Positions 1 through 9,171 are shown, counted from the stretch's first letter. The stretch is 64,000 nucleotides of DNA from Streptomyces anulatus (GCF_000721175.1 NZ_JOEZ01000007.1:372001-436000); one strand, 5' to 3'. A program made the numbers and translations. Notes: generated by a model from the letters alone, not told the origin.

Positions 1-45
1 GTGGAGGTCATGCCACCGAGCCTAAGCGCTGACCCGCGGTACACG

Positions 46-981
46 TCAGGCCAGCAGACCGGAGCTGCGCCACAGCCGGCGGCCGACGCCGTTCAGCAGT
101 CCGATGTCGTCGAAGAAGTCGGTGAGCCGTTTCGCGCCGGACTGCATGACCTCGGCGCGGTGCCCGCTCGCCTTCACCTGGGCGACGGCCTCGCGGCGGT
201 CCAGGCCGACGTTCTCGTACACCTGCGGGTTCACGAAGCAGACGGAGAAGACCCGGGCCGCCTCGCCGCAGCTGACCTTGGTGAGCTCCCGCTCCCAGCG
301 CGGGGCGGTCACCATCTGGCGGCGCAGCTCCTCCCGGGCGTACCGCACGTGCCGGGCCTCCTCGATCACATGGATCCGGGTCACGCCGCGCACCAGGGTC
401 TGCACCCGCTCGTCCGGGAAGGTGAGCCGCTGCATCCAGTCGAGGATCTCCTCGCCCAGCAGGGTCGCCGCGAACGAACCGGGGGTGGTGGAGACGGTCT
501 TCAGGACCCGCGCGAGGTTGTGGTAGACGCGCGGCACCGGGTACGTCGGGGCGCCGCCCCAGTCGATCATGCGGCCGAACATCATCGAGTGCCGGCACTC
601 GTCGGCTATCTCCGTGAGCGCGTAGCGGACGTGGTTGCTGGTCACCGGCTTGTCGTAGACGTGCCGGACCAGCAGCTGCATCAGGATGATCTCGAACCAG
701 ATGCCGAGCGAGGCCAGCGCGGCCGCCTCGTGCCGGGAGAGGTCGAGGCGCTGCTCCTCGGACATGCGGTCCCACATCGGGGTCCCGTACAGCGAGACCA
801 GCTCCGGCGGCCAGAACCACTTGCCCTCCTCGACGGCCGCGTCCCAGTCGAGTTCGGCGTCGGGGTCGAAGGAGTGCTTGGCCGAGGATTCGAGCAGCCG
901 CAGGGCGATCTGCTCGCGGTCGCGGAGCGGCCCGAGCGCGTCGCGGAGCACGGTCACGTCGCCGGCGGTGACGGTCGTCAT
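46..981 (-). CDS. AurF-like diiron oxygenase (ferritin-like fold)
   Basis: A 311-residue protein that reads as a ferritin-like diiron oxygenase of the AurF / p-aminobenzoate N-oxygenase type. Four helix-borne carboxylate/His ligand sites are visible: an isolated Glu in LSRHEAAAL, the EIADECRH motif (Glu-x2-His), a Glu pair in LLGEEILDW, and IEEARHVRYAREE. The family hydroxylates amines or other small substrates with O2; the substrate here is unknown. It starts at an ATG (MTTVTAGD). It is divergent from a second diiron protein at 1237-2349, and the two share the 255-bp region between them. No signal peptide is seen, so it is probably cytoplasmic. Family assignment is fairly sure, the exact reaction is not. 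Confidence 0.85.
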   Translation of the reverse strand: MTTVTAGDVTVLRDALGPLRDREQIALRLLESSAKHSFDPDAELDWDAAVEEGKWFWPPELVSLYGTPMWDRMSEEQRLDLSRHEAAALASLGIWFEIILMQLLVRHVYDKPVTSNHVRYALTEIADECRHSMMFGRMIDWGGAPTYPVPRVYHNLARVLKTVSTTPGSFAATLLGEEILDWMQRLTFPDERVQTLVRGVTRIHVIEEARHVRYAREELRRQMVTAPRWERELTKVSCGEAARVFSVCFVNPQVYENVGLDRREAVAQVKASGHRAEVMQSGAKRLTDFFDDIGLLNGVGRRLWRSSGLLA

Positions 982-1236
982 GGCGGGAGCACCTCACACA
1001 GGGGTTGCCGGGAACAGGAGTTACCGGCGGTCACTCCTTATGAGACTACCTGTCAGCAAGGCCGTCAATCCCTTGCGCGCGATCCCGTACGACTTGTTGA
1101 CCCGCTGTCTACCAAGGTGTGAACCTGTCAGGGAGGCGGTCGGCGCTCACGCTCAACCGCCCTGGGTGTGACGGAATTTGTCGAGCGGATCGAGCAGGTC
1201 GAGCAGGTCGAGTCAGTCGAGGCGAAGGAGTCGTCC
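982..1236. promoter_or_regulatory. divergent control region between two diiron oxygenases
   Basis: This non-coding stretch separates the two outward-facing diiron genes. It carries the 9-bp direct repeat ACCTGTCAG at 1048-1056 and 1123-1131, which could be operator half-sites. A TTGACG-like element reads leftward near 1070. The promoters themselves are not resolved. Co-regulation is inferred from arrangement only. Confidence 0.35.
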
Positions 1237-2349
1237 GTGTCCACACATGACCTCTACACCACCCCGCCCGCCGAACCGATCTGGCAGGTCCCCGCCACCG
1301 GAGCCGCCCGGTTCAGCTGGGACTACGACGACGGACGCGAACGCCTCCTCGCCCTCTACCAGAAGGGCAAGGACAAGCAGTGGGACGGCAACAAGCGCAT
1401 CGACTGGTCCCTGGAGGTCGACCCCACCGACCCGCTCGGCACCCCCGACGAGGCACTCACGCTGTACGGCACCCCGCACTGGGCGAAGATGACGGAGACG
1501 GACCGGGGCGAGCTGCGCAAGCACTACACCTCCTGGCAGTTCAGCCAGTTCCTGCACGGCGAGCAGGGCGCGATGGTGTGCGCGGCCAGGATCGTGGAGT
1601 CCGTCCCCGACCTGGACGCCAAGTTCTACTCCGCGACGCAGACCATGGACGAGGCCCGGCACGCCGAGATCTACGGCCGCTTCCTGCACGAGAAGATCGG
1701 CATGCTCTACCCGGTCAACGACAACCTCCAGGGGCTGCTGGGCGACACCCTGCGCGACTCCCGCTGGGACATGCCCTACCTCGGGATGCAGGTCCTCATA
1801 GAAGGCCTGGCGCTGGCCGCCTTCGGGATGATCCGCGACACCACGACCAAGCCGCTGCCCAAGCAGATCCTCGCGTACGTCATGCAGGACGAGGCCCGGC
1901 ACGTCGCCTTCGGGCGGATGGCACTGCGCGACTACTACCAGCAGCTGAGCGACGCCGAACTCCGCGAGCGCGAGGAGTTCGTCATCGACGGCTGCTACCT
2001 GATGCGCGACCGGCTCAGCGGCGTCGAGGTCCTGGAGAACTTCGGCTTCGGCAGACAGGAGGCGCAGGAGCTCTCCGAGCACTCCGAGTACCTGCAGCTC
2101 TTCCGCAAGCTCCTGTTCAGCCGGATCGTCCCGTGCGTCAAGGACATCGGCCTGTGGGGTCCGCGGCTCCAGAAGGCGTACGTCGACATGGGCGTCCTCG
2201 AACTCGGCGACTCCAGCCTCGACCTGCTGATGTCCCAGGACGAGGAGATAGCCGAGGAGCTGGACCGCGAACGCTTCGCCGCCGAGGAACAGGCCCGGGT
2301 GGCGGAGGTCGCGGAGGCGATCGACGAGGGTGCGGCGGACGCCGCCTGA
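1237..2349 (+). CDS. ferritin-like diiron protein, AurF/R2-like
   Basis: A 370-residue ferritin-like diiron protein. Ligand motifs seen in order are Glu in HGEQGAM, DEARHAE (Glu-x2-His), Glu in IEGLALAAF, and DEARHVAFG (Glu-x2-His), which is a complete di-metal set. I chose the GTG at 1237 because GAAGGAG lies six bases upstream. An in-frame GTG at 1168 would add a low-complexity Val-Glu-Gln stretch and has no good ribosome-binding site. It is divergent from the diiron oxygenase at 46-981. The acidic Ala/Glu-rich C-terminus is probably disordered. It could be an oxygenase or an oxidase; the substrate is unknown. Confidence 0.85.
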   Translation: MSTHDLYTTPPAEPIWQVPATGAARFSWDYDDGRERLLALYQKGKDKQWDGNKRIDWSLEVDPTDPLGTPDEALTLYGTPHWAKMTETDRGELRKHYTSWQFSQFLHGEQGAMVCAARIVESVPDLDAKFYSATQTMDEARHAEIYGRFLHEKIGMLYPVNDNLQGLLGDTLRDSRWDMPYLGMQVLIEGLALAAFGMIRDTTTKPLPKQILAYVMQDEARHVAFGRMALRDYYQQLSDAELREREEFVIDGCYLMRDRLSGVEVLENFGFGRQEAQELSEHSEYLQLFRKLLFSRIVPCVKDIGLWGPRLQKAYVDMGVLELGDSSLDLLMSQDEEIAEELDRERFAAEEQARVAEVAEAIDEGAADAA

Positions 2350-2431
2350 GCGGCCCCGGTGCGGGGGCGGTGGACCGACAGGGGGTCTTCGCGGCCCCGG
2401 CGCGGAGGCGGTGGACCGATAAGGGGTGTAC
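2350..2431. repeat. 41-bp imperfect tandem duplication
   Basis: Two adjacent 41-bp units (2350-2390 and 2391-2431) share GCGGCCCCGG, GCGGTGGACCGA and GGGGT blocks with a few substitutions. They begin at the stop codon of the diiron gene and end about 30 bases before the next start, so they fill the intergenic gap. No strong hairpin plus U-tract is seen. Confidence 0.75.
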
Positions 2432-2462
2432 GCGGCCGGGTCGCGGCAGCCACGATGCAGGC

Positions 2463-3362
2463 ATGACGACGCACCCGCCCGCAGCCACCGCCGCCGGTCA
2501 CGCGGCCGCCCGCCGCAGTCTCGAAGCCCTCGCGCTCGGCGACGCGTTCGGGGAGCGCTGGTTCCCCCTCTTCCGTGAACCCCGGCAGGCCGTGAACGAG
2601 ATCCGGGCCCGCCGCACCCCGTCGGAGCCCCGCTGGCACTGGACCGACGACACGGCCCTCGCGCTCGCCCTGAACCGCAGCCTCGACGAGCACGGCCACG
2701 TCGACCAGGACCACCTGGCGCTCTGCTACGCGCTGGCCTTCGACGCCGACCAGGCCCGCGGATACGGCCACGGCATGCACCTCCTGCTGCCCCGGCTGCT
2801 CACATCCCCGGCCGACTGGCGCACCCTGGCCCCCGAACTCTTCGACGGCGGCAGCCTCGGCAACGGCGCGGCCATGCGGGTCGCGCCGCTCGGCGCCCGC
2901 TTCCACGAGGACCTGGACCGGGTCGTGGAGCAGGCCGCGCTCTCCGCCGCCGTCACGCACGCCCACCCGGACGGCATCGCGGGCGCGGTGGCCGTCGCGG
3001 TGGCGGCGGCGCTCTCGGCCCGCGGCGAACTGACGCTGGACGCGGTCGCCGACCGGACGCCCGAGGGACCGCTGCGCGACGGCGTGCGGCACGCGGCCCG
3101 GACCCCGTTCACCCTGGAACCGTGGAAGGCCGCGGACCTCCTAGGCAACGGGCAGCGCATCCGGGCCGACGACACCGTGCCCTTCGCCCTGTGGACCGCG
3201 GCCCGCCACGGGGGCGACCTGGAGGCGGCGCTCTGGGCGACCGCGGAGGGCCTCGGCGACGTCGACACCACGTGCGCGATCACCGGGGGCGTGGTCGGGG
3301 CGGCGACCGGGACGGCCGGGGCGCCGGAGGAATGGCTGCGCAGGCGCGAGCCGTTGGGGTGA
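2463..3362 (+). CDS. ADP-ribosylglycohydrolase family protein (DraG-like)
   Basis: A 299-residue member of the ADP-ribosylglycohydrolase fold, which removes ADP-ribose from proteins or small molecules using a binuclear Mg centre. The three metal-binding signatures are present: GDAFGERW near residue 22, WTDDTALAL near 60, and the C-terminal GDVDTTCAITGG with the Asp-x-Asp-Thr ligands. Length is typical and all key residues are kept, so it is probably active. The ATG start at 2463 follows a purine-poor leader. No partner ADP-ribosyltransferase lies in the window, so the target is unknown. Confidence 0.85.
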   Translation: MTTHPPAATAAGHAAARRSLEALALGDAFGERWFPLFREPRQAVNEIRARRTPSEPRWHWTDDTALALALNRSLDEHGHVDQDHLALCYALAFDADQARGYGHGMHLLLPRLLTSPADWRTLAPELFDGGSLGNGAAMRVAPLGARFHEDLDRVVEQAALSAAVTHAHPDGIAGAVAVAVAAALSARGELTLDAVADRTPEGPLRDGVRHAARTPFTLEPWKAADLLGNGQRIRADDTVPFALWTAARHGGDLEAALWATAEGLGDVDTTCAITGGVVGAATGTAGAPEEWLRRREPLG

Positions 3363-3441
3363 GGCGCGGCGGGCGCGCCCGGCCGGTCCCGACAGCGGCC
3401 GCGTCGAAATTCCGTTCGCAAACGTGTCGTACCGTGAGCGC

Positions 3442-4320
3442 ATGACCACCCCGCCGCACCCGCCGCAGGGCCCGTACGGGCCGCCCCCGCCCCCGCAGAA
3501 CCCCTACGGCCCGCCGGCCGCCGCTCCCGGAGCACCGCCGCAACAGCCCTACGGCCACCCGCAGCAGCCCCCGGCCCCGCCCCAGCAGGGCGGCGGCTGG
3601 GGCCGACCCGGCTGGGGACAGCAGCCCGGCATACCCGGCGGGGGCGGCCCCTTCGCGGCCGGCCGGCCGCCCCAGGGGCCGCCCCCGCCTCGGAAGAAGC
3701 GGCCCGTGCTGATCGTCGGGATCGTGGCCGGCGCGGTCCTGGCGGCGGGCGGCATCACCTACGGGGTCTCCCAGCTGGTCGGGAAGGCCACCGACGCGGC
3801 GTTCCCGGAGGCCGAGTACCAGCTCGTCCTGCAGCAGAAGCTGCTGGACGGCGAGTTCACCCTGGCCCAGGACCTGTCGTCGTCCGAGGGCAGGAAGATC
3901 GAGGAGATGTACGACCCCACCGTCCGGGACGCGAAGGCCGTCGTCGGCCAGTACAGCTCGGCACAGGGCGGAGCCCTGGTGGTCTCCGGGATGTACGGGC
4001 GGTTCACCGGGCCGGAGGCCATGACCGGCAAGATGATGGAGGGCGGCGCCGAGGGGCAGGGCGCGACGGTCGCCGTCCCCCCGAAGGAGTTCACCCCCGC
4101 CGGTCACGACATCACGCTGAAGTGCCAGGTGCTCCAGTCGAATCAGAGCGGCGTCAGGGCGAACATCCCGATGTGCGCCTGGGGCGACGACAACACCGGG
4201 GCGTCCGTGGGCATCATCCGTCCCGGTACGGCCCTCGAGGACGCCACGGCGATCGACCTGGAGGCGGCCGCGCTCGAGACCGCCGAGATCCGCGAGGAGC
4301 TCCGCCGGCCGATCGGCTGA
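3442..4320 (+). CDS. Pro/Gly/Tyr-rich single-pass membrane protein, unknown function
   Basis: A 292-residue protein with an N-terminal low-complexity region of about 85 residues built from PYGPP, QQP and PPPP motifs. A basic patch (PRKKRP), one transmembrane helix (about residues 92-112) and an exported C-terminal domain of about 180 residues follow. The exported part has two Cys residues (in TLKCQVL and PMCAWGDD) likely to form a disulfide. The topology, a Pro-rich cytosolic tail and a small extracellular domain, is common among Streptomyces hypotheticals. I do not recognise the C-terminal domain. A GTG at 3424 is an alternative start. Confidence 0.7.
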   Translation: MTTPPHPPQGPYGPPPPPQNPYGPPAAAPGAPPQQPYGHPQQPPAPPQQGGGWGRPGWGQQPGIPGGGGPFAAGRPPQGPPPPRKKRPVLIVGIVAGAVLAAGGITYGVSQLVGKATDAAFPEAEYQLVLQQKLLDGEFTLAQDLSSSEGRKIEEMYDPTVRDAKAVVGQYSSAQGGALVVSGMYGRFTGPEAMTGKMMEGGAEGQGATVAVPPKEFTPAGHDITLKCQVLQSNQSGVRANIPMCAWGDDNTGASVGIIRPGTALEDATAIDLEAAALETAEIREELRRPIG

Positions 4321-4494
4321 CCTGGTGCGGCCCGGGCGGGGGCCGGAGCCCCGCCCGTCCGCCCTGTCGTCGATCAGCGCACTCCGGCCGGTACCGGAAA
4401 GCGGGTGCGCAGGGGAACGCCCGCCCGGTCGGGCCGTGTTCACGCGGGCACAGCAGCCGCTTCTCGGCGTCCGCCGGCGGGCGCCCCCCGGAGG

Positions 4495-5577
4495 TCACGG
4501 CCGCAGTGCGGGCAAGGCGTTCTCCACCGCGCGGGCCGCGGCGAGCAGAGGCACGTCCCCGCCGCGCGCCGCCACCACCTGGAGCCCCACCGGGCAGCCG
4601 TCCCCGGTGAATCCGGCGGGCAGGCTGGCCGCCGGCTGGCCGCTCAGGTTGAACGCCCAGGTCAGGGCGGTGGAGTAGCGATCGCCGGGGCCCTCGTGCC
4701 CATGCGGCCGGTTCGGCGTGGCCGGGGTCAGCAACAGGGGCGCGGCGGCGAAGAGATCATCGAGCCGGTCGTCGTTCGCCCGCCGGACCGCCACCGCCTC
4801 CGGGTCGTCCGGCGCCCCTCCCCGTACCGCCTGCCAGGCCCGCCCCGGGTCGAGCAGAGCGCAGTCGGCGTCCAGCAGGCGTACGGTCCCCGTCGCGACG
4901 AGCCGGTCCACCGCCCTGGCGACGACGGCGGCCACCTCCGGATCCACGTCCGCGAAGCCGAGGTCCTCGCTGTAGACGGCGGGAAGCGGGAGGGACGGGG
5001 CGACGGGCGGCTCGTACCCGTCCAGTACATGGCGGAGATACCGCTCGGCACCCGCAGCCGTCCGGGCCAGCACCCCCGCCGACGCGAGCCCGGACCGGTC
5101 GGGCGAGGGGAGCAGCCCGTTCGTCGTCTTCAGCCCGAACACCCCGCACCAGGCGGCCGGGATGCGGACCGAACCGGCCCCGTCGCTGCCCGTCGCCAGC
5201 TCCACCATCCCCGCCGCCACCGCGACCGCCGAGCCCGCCGAGGAGCCGCCGGGTGTACGGTCCGCCCGCCACGGGTTGACCGTACGGCCGTGGGCGCCCT
5301 GGCCCCAGGTCTGCCAGTAGGTACCGGGGCCGGGCACCGACGTCGCGCCGACCGGGACCCCGCCCGCCGCGGTCAGCCGGCGGGCCGCGTACGAGCGGAT
5401 GCCGGTGGGGCCCTTCACCGCGAACGGCAGCCCGCCCAGCGGGAGTCGCCGCGCCACGGCCTCCCGTTCCCGGGCGAGCGCCTCGTCGGGCCAGACCTCG
5501 GTGAACGCGTTGAGCGCCGGGTCCAGCAGGCCGATCCGCTCCAGGGCCCGCGCCACCGCGGTCGTCGTACGAGTCAT
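4495..5577 (-). CDS. amidase (amidase signature family)
   Basis: A 360-residue amidase signature enzyme that hydrolyses an amide bond with a Ser-cisSer-Lys triad. Lys55 lies in PFAVKGPTG, the Gly/Ser-rich loop GGSSAGSA is at about 110-117, and the nucleophilic Ser136 is in [12 protein letters not shown]. It is shorter than GatA (about 480) and has no adjacent gatB or gatC, so it is not the tRNA amidotransferase. The ATG at 5577 is preferred over an upstream in-frame start at 5607. It runs in the same direction as the PBP/FtsW pair, but the 57-bp gap, with a 13-bp tandem repeat, makes co-transcription uncertain. Confidence 0.85.
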   Translation of the reverse strand: MTRTTTAVARALERIGLLDPALNAFTEVWPDEALAREREAVARRLPLGGLPFAVKGPTGIRSYAARRLTAAGGVPVGATSVPGPGTYWQTWGQGAHGRTVNPWRADRTPGGSSAGSAVAVAAGMVELATGSDGAGSVRIPAAWCGVFGLKTTNGLLPSPDRSGLASAGVLARTAAGAERYLRHVLDGYEPPVAPSLPLPAVYSEDLGFADVDPEVAAVVARAVDRLVATGTVRLLDADCALLDPGRAWQAVRGGAPDDPEAVAVRRANDDRLDDLFAAAPLLLTPATPNRPHGHEGPGDRYSTALTWAFNLSGQPAASLPAGFTGDGCPVGLQVVAARGGDVPLLAAARAVENALPALRP

Positions 5578-5588
5578 GGGCCCAGTCT

Positions 5589-5614
5589 GCCCATGCCGGA
5601 TGCCCATGCCGGAT
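5589..5614. repeat. 13-bp perfect tandem repeat
   Basis: GCCCATGCCGGAT occurs twice back to back (5589-5601 and 5602-5614) in the short gap between the PBP stop and the amidase start. It is a simple local duplication with no visible function. Confidence 0.8.
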
Positions 5615-5634
5615 GCCCGCCCCGCCCCGCCTCT

Positions 5635-7101
5635 TCAGCGGTCCTCCTCCGCCAACGCCGCCTCCATCACCGCCCGGGCGATCGGGGCCGCGCTGCCGCC
5701 GCCGCTGATGTCGGCCCGGTCGGCGGAGGCGTCCTCCACGACCACCGCCACCGCGACCGCCGGGCGGCCGGCGTCGGGGGCCTGGGCCCAGGAGATGAAC
5801 CAGGCGTACGGCAGACCGGAGTTGTCGACGCCGTGCTGGGCGGTGCCGGTCTTGCCGCCGACCTTCACCCCGTCGATCGCCGCGTTCGACCCGGTGCCGT
5901 TCTCCACCACGTCGACCATCATCCGCTGGAGCTGCACGGCCGTCGACGGGCTCATCGCCCGCTCGTAGGAAGGGGACCCCTCCTGCCGGACCGTGTCCCC
6001 GTCGTTCGTGGTCACCCGGTCCACCAGGTGCGGACGGCGCAGATCCCCGCCGTTGGCGACCGCCGCGGCGACCATCGCCATCTGGAGCGGGGTGGCGGTC
6101 GTGTTGAACTGCCCGATCGAGGAGAGCGCGAGCTGGTCGTCGCTCATGCCGGTGTCGAAGTTGCTCCTGGCCACCCCGGACGGGATACGCAGCCCGGTGT
6201 CGTTGAAGCCGAACCTCTCCGCCGCCTCCACCATCCCGTCCAGTCCGACCTCCACCCCCAGGTGGGCCATCACCGTGTTGCAGGAGACCCGGATCGCATC
6301 CGCCAGGGACGCCTCCTCGCAGCCGCTCGACTCGTTCGGCAGGGTCGTCCTCGTGCCGGGCAGGACGTACGGCGACGGCGTGTCCGTGGCGGCGTCGGGG
6401 TCCGTCACCACCCGGGCGTCCAGGGCAGCCGCCGCCGTCACGATCTTGAAGGTGGAGCCCGGCGGATAGGTCTGCCGGATGGCCCGGTTGAGCATCGGCA
6501 GGCTCTTGGCCGCGTTCAGCCGGGCCCAGGCGTCGGTCACCGCGGAACCGGTCCCCGACAGCCGCTCGGGGTCGTACGACGGGGTCGAGACCAGGGCCAG
6601 GATCCCGCCCGTCGACGGATCCAGGGCCGCGACCGCGCCCCGCCGCCCGCTCAGCCCGTCGTACGCGGCCTGCTGCATCGACGCCCTGACCGTGGTGACG
6701 ACATCGCCGCCCGGCTGCCGTCCCCGCGTGAACTCGTTCCAGAACGGCAGCGGCGCCAGCAGCGAGGCCGTACCGGACAGGACGGCGTCCTCGGCGTTCT
6801 CGATGAGCGTGGTGCCGTACGTCTGCGAGGCGTATCCGGTCACCGGGGCGTACAGCGGGCCGTGCAGATAGGTGCGCTCGAAGCTGAGCTGCTCGCCGGT
6901 CTCCTTGTTGCCGGTCACGGGCCGGTCGCCGACCAGGATGTTGCCGCGCGGCTGGTCGTAGCGGGTGATGGTGTTGCGGCGGTTGGCCGGGTTGTCGTCC
7001 AGTTCGTCGGCCTGGAAGAGCTGGACGCGGGCCGCGTTGACGAGCAGCGCCACGAGCAGCAGCAGACAGAAGGCGGCGGCCCGCCGGATGTAACGGATCA
7101 C
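5635..7101 (-). CDS. class B penicillin-binding protein (transpeptidase)
   Basis: A 488-residue peptidoglycan transpeptidase with one N-terminal transmembrane anchor (residues about 8-22) and a short linker domain. The D,D-transpeptidase domain has the three active-site motifs: SxxK as PPGSTFKI near residue 216, SxN as SCN near 273, and KTG as GGKTGTAQ near 417. It lacks a glycosyltransferase domain and is shorter than FtsI. Its GTG start overlaps the stop of the FtsW/RodA gene by 4 bp, so the two are translationally coupled and likely form a SEDS-bPBP synthase pair. From memory this corresponds to the SCO5301/5302 type pair rather than the division ftsW/ftsI. Confidence 0.92.
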   Translation of the reverse strand: MIRYIRRAAAFCLLLLVALLVNAARVQLFQADELDDNPANRRNTITRYDQPRGNILVGDRPVTGNKETGEQLSFERTYLHGPLYAPVTGYASQTYGTTLIENAEDAVLSGTASLLAPLPFWNEFTRGRQPGGDVVTTVRASMQQAAYDGLSGRRGAVAALDPSTGGILALVSTPSYDPERLSGTGSAVTDAWARLNAAKSLPMLNRAIRQTYPPGSTFKIVTAAAALDARVVTDPDAATDTPSPYVLPGTRTTLPNESSGCEEASLADAIRVSCNTVMAHLGVEVGLDGMVEAAERFGFNDTGLRIPSGVARSNFDTGMSDDQLALSSIGQFNTTATPLQMAMVAAAVANGGDLRRPHLVDRVTTNDGDTVRQEGSPSYERAMSPSTAVQLQRMMVDVVENGTGSNAAIDGVKVGGKTGTAQHGVDNSGLPYAWFISWAQAPDAGRPAVAVAVVVEDASADRADISGGGSAAPIARAVMEAALAEEDR

Positions 7102-8477
7102 CGGTCCTCCTCCACGTCCGCCGCGATGACCCCGGTCTCCACCTGTTCCGGACGGGGTCTGCGCGAGACGTCGCTGACCCGGATCAGCAGCGCCACGATG
7201 ACCCAGTTGGTGACGACGGACGAGCCGCCCTGGGCGAGGAACGGCATCGCCATCCCGGTCAGCGGGATCAGCCCCATCACCCCGCCCGCGATCACGAACA
7301 CCTGGAGCGCCAGGATCGACGCCAGGCCGATGGCCAGCAGCCGCCCGAACGGGTCGCGCAGGGCGAGCCCGGCCCGGTAGCCGCGCGCCACGAGCAGCGC
7401 GTAGAGCAGGAAGATCGCGGTCAGGCCGCTCAGCCCCAGCTCCTCGCCCGCCGTCGCCAGGATGAAGTCGGACTTCGCGGCGAAGCCGATCAGGATGGAG
7501 TGGCCCGCGCCGAGCCCGGTCCCGAGCATCCCGCCCGCCGCGAACGCGAACAGCGACTGGGCGAGCTGGCCGGGGCCCTGGCCGGCGTCGATCGAGGCGA
7601 ACGGGTCCAGCCAGTCCTGCACCCGGCTGTGGACATGCGGCTCGAAGGAGCCCACGACGAAGGCCCCGACGGCGGCCAGGAGCAGACCGACCGCGATCCA
7701 GCCGGTCCGGCCGGTCGCCACGTACAGCATGATGACGAAGAGCCCGAAGAACAGCAGCGAGGTGCCGAGGTCGCGCTCCAGCACCAGCACCCCGACGCTC
7801 AGCAGCCAGATGGCCACGATCGGCCCGAGGACCCGCCCGGCGGGCAGTTGCAGCTTCCACACCGTGCGGCCGGTGTACGCGAGCGCGTTGCGGTTCGCGG
7901 CCAGATAGGCGGCGAAGAACACCGCGAGCAGGATCTTGGCGAACTCGCCGGGCTGGAAGGAGAGTCCGCCGATCCGGATCCAGATCTTCGCCCCGTTCAC
8001 CGCCGGGAAGAAGATCGGCACGATCATGAGCGCGAGCGCCGCGGCCACCGAGAGGTACGCGTACCGCTGGAGCACCCGGTGGTCGCGCAGCAGCACCACC
8101 ACGGCGGTGAACAGCGCGACGCCGAGCGTGGACCAGATCAGCTGGGTGGGCGCGGCCTGGTCCCTCGGGGTCTCCAGGTCGAGCCGGTAGATCAGCACCA
8201 GGCCGAGACCGTTGAGCAGGACCGCGATCGGCAGCAGCAGCGGATCGGCGTAGGGGGCCCGGAAGCGGACCGCGACGTGGGCGAGCAGCGCGAGCGTGCC
8301 GAGCCCGGCGCCGTACCCGGCGACGTCGGGGGGCACGGCGCCGTCATGGGCGAGGCCGACCGCCGCGTAGCCGAAGACGGAGATCAGGACGCCGCCGACG
8401 AGGAGGGCGAGCTCCACCCCGCGCCGCTTGGGCAGGCGTAGCTCGGGCGGTGGAGCGTCCGCCGTCGTTGCGGTCAT
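7098..8477 (-). CDS. FtsW/RodA/SpoVE family glycan polymerase (SEDS)
   Basis: A polytopic 459-residue SEDS protein with about ten hydrophobic helices, which polymerises lipid II into glycan strands at the membrane. Typical family elements include GGLSFQPGEFAKI, a large loop before AQSLFAFAAGGMLGTGLGAG, and the C-terminal PLTGMAMPFLAQGGSS motif. The first gene of a two-gene unit, it overlaps the class B PBP by 4 bp (GTGA). I chose the ATG at 8477; a TTG three codons upstream (8486) is possible, and neither has a strong ribosome-binding site. Confidence 0.92.
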   Translation of the reverse strand: MTATTADAPPPELRLPKRRGVELALLVGGVLISVFGYAAVGLAHDGAVPPDVAGYGAGLGTLALLAHVAVRFRAPYADPLLLPIAVLLNGLGLVLIYRLDLETPRDQAAPTQLIWSTLGVALFTAVVVLLRDHRVLQRYAYLSVAAALALMIVPIFFPAVNGAKIWIRIGGLSFQPGEFAKILLAVFFAAYLAANRNALAYTGRTVWKLQLPAGRVLGPIVAIWLLSVGVLVLERDLGTSLLFFGLFVIMLYVATGRTGWIAVGLLLAAVGAFVVGSFEPHVHSRVQDWLDPFASIDAGQGPGQLAQSLFAFAAGGMLGTGLGAGHSILIGFAAKSDFILATAGEELGLSGLTAIFLLYALLVARGYRAGLALRDPFGRLLAIGLASILALQVFVIAGGVMGLIPLTGMAMPFLAQGGSSVVTNWVIVALLIRVSDVSRRPRPEQVETGVIAADVEEDR

Positions 8478-8593
8478 GCTCCGCAACGTAGCAAGAGGCA
8501 GGCGGTATTTCCCTTATGTCGCACCTCTGCTCATGTCACCTTCTCTCATGTCGCCTTCGCTCGTCCCGGCGCCCGCCGGCGCGCGCGTGTCAT

Positions 8594-8643
8594 GCGTCCG
8601 CCCGCGGAACCGGCCGACAGGGCCGGGTTCCACGGGCGGACGC
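8594..8643 (-). terminator. long stem-loop terminator after the SH3b gene
   Basis: A near-perfect inverted repeat (GCGTCCGCCCG...GGAACCGGCC against its complement, about 22 bp, 5-nt loop) lies 27 bases beyond the stop of the leftward SH3b gene. There is no U-tract, as is usual for streptomycete terminators. Confidence 0.7.
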
Positions 8644-8670
8644 GTATGCGGGTGTGCGGGTGCCGAGAGG

Positions 8671-9171
8671 TCAGCACCACTTCGGCGCGGAGCCGATGTT
8701 CTCGATGTAGCGGGCCGAACCCCAGGCCCACGTGCCGTTGGTCAGCAGGTACCAGCGGTTGTTGCCGTCGACGTTGTCGCCCGTGGTCTTGCAGAAGATG
8801 TTGACGACCGAGCCGTACGTGACCGAGCCGACGATGCGGCTGCTGCGGGTCGGCTTGTCACGGAGCAGCAGGTACGGCTTGGCGATGACCCGTCCCTTGT
8901 AGGTCTTCTTGGGCGCCTGGGGCTTTGCCTGGCCCTGCTTCTGCGCCTCCTGGCGGGCCTCCTTCTGCTGCGCCTCGTGCTCGCGCTGCAGGGCCGAGGC
9001 GGAGAGCTCGTCGGACGTCGGGTCCAGGGCGGTGGCCTCCGCACGCTGCCCGACGGGCTGGGGGTCGGCCGCCAGAGCGGCGGGGGCTGCGGCCGTGAGC
9101 GCCGCGAGCGTGCCGGTGGCGACGCAGAGACCGAGCCGGCGGAGCCGTGAGGGGCGGGACAGGGGGGACAT
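8671..9171 (-). CDS. secreted SH3b-domain protein
   Basis: A 166-residue exported protein. Signal peptide residues are about 1-35 (basic start, hydrophobic core, cleavage after APAALA). A Gln/Ala/Lys-rich probable coiled coil (about 55-85) and a bacterial SH3 (SH3b) domain (about 92-166) follow, with the family's typical strand pattern VIAKPYLLLRDKP...GSVTYGSVVNIFC. Two Cys residues near the end may form a disulfide. SH3b domains usually bind peptidoglycan or proteins at the cell wall. The start has a strong GGAGG ribosome-binding site. No catalytic domain is attached, so the role is unknown. Confidence 0.85.
   Translation of the reverse strand: MSPLSRPSRLRRLGLCVATGTLAALTAAAPAALAADPQPVGQRAEATALDPTSDELSASALQREHEAQQKEARQEAQKQGQAKPQAPKKTYKGRVIAKPYLLLRDKPTRSSRIVGSVTYGSVVNIFCKTTGDNVDGNNRWYLLTNGTWAWGSARYIENIGSAPKWC

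Noticed and set aside
1168-1236. Earlier GTG start of the second diiron gene
   Set aside because: It would add a repetitive Val-Glu-Gln run with no good ribosome-binding site, whereas GAAGGAG fits the GTG at 1237.
4495-5577. GatA subunit of tRNA amidotransferase
   Set aside because: Too short and without gatB/gatC neighbours; a general amidase fits better.
4405-7380. A 991-residue plus-strand open frame
   Set aside because: It is the antisense shadow of the amidase and PBP genes, rich in Arg/Gly/Pro as expected for reversed high-GC coding DNA.
5635-7860. PBP gene extended upstream to 7860
   Set aside because: The added residues read antisense-like Arg/Ala/Gly sequence inside the FtsW/RodA gene; the GTG overlapping the FtsW/RodA stop gives a normal PBP start with a membrane anchor.
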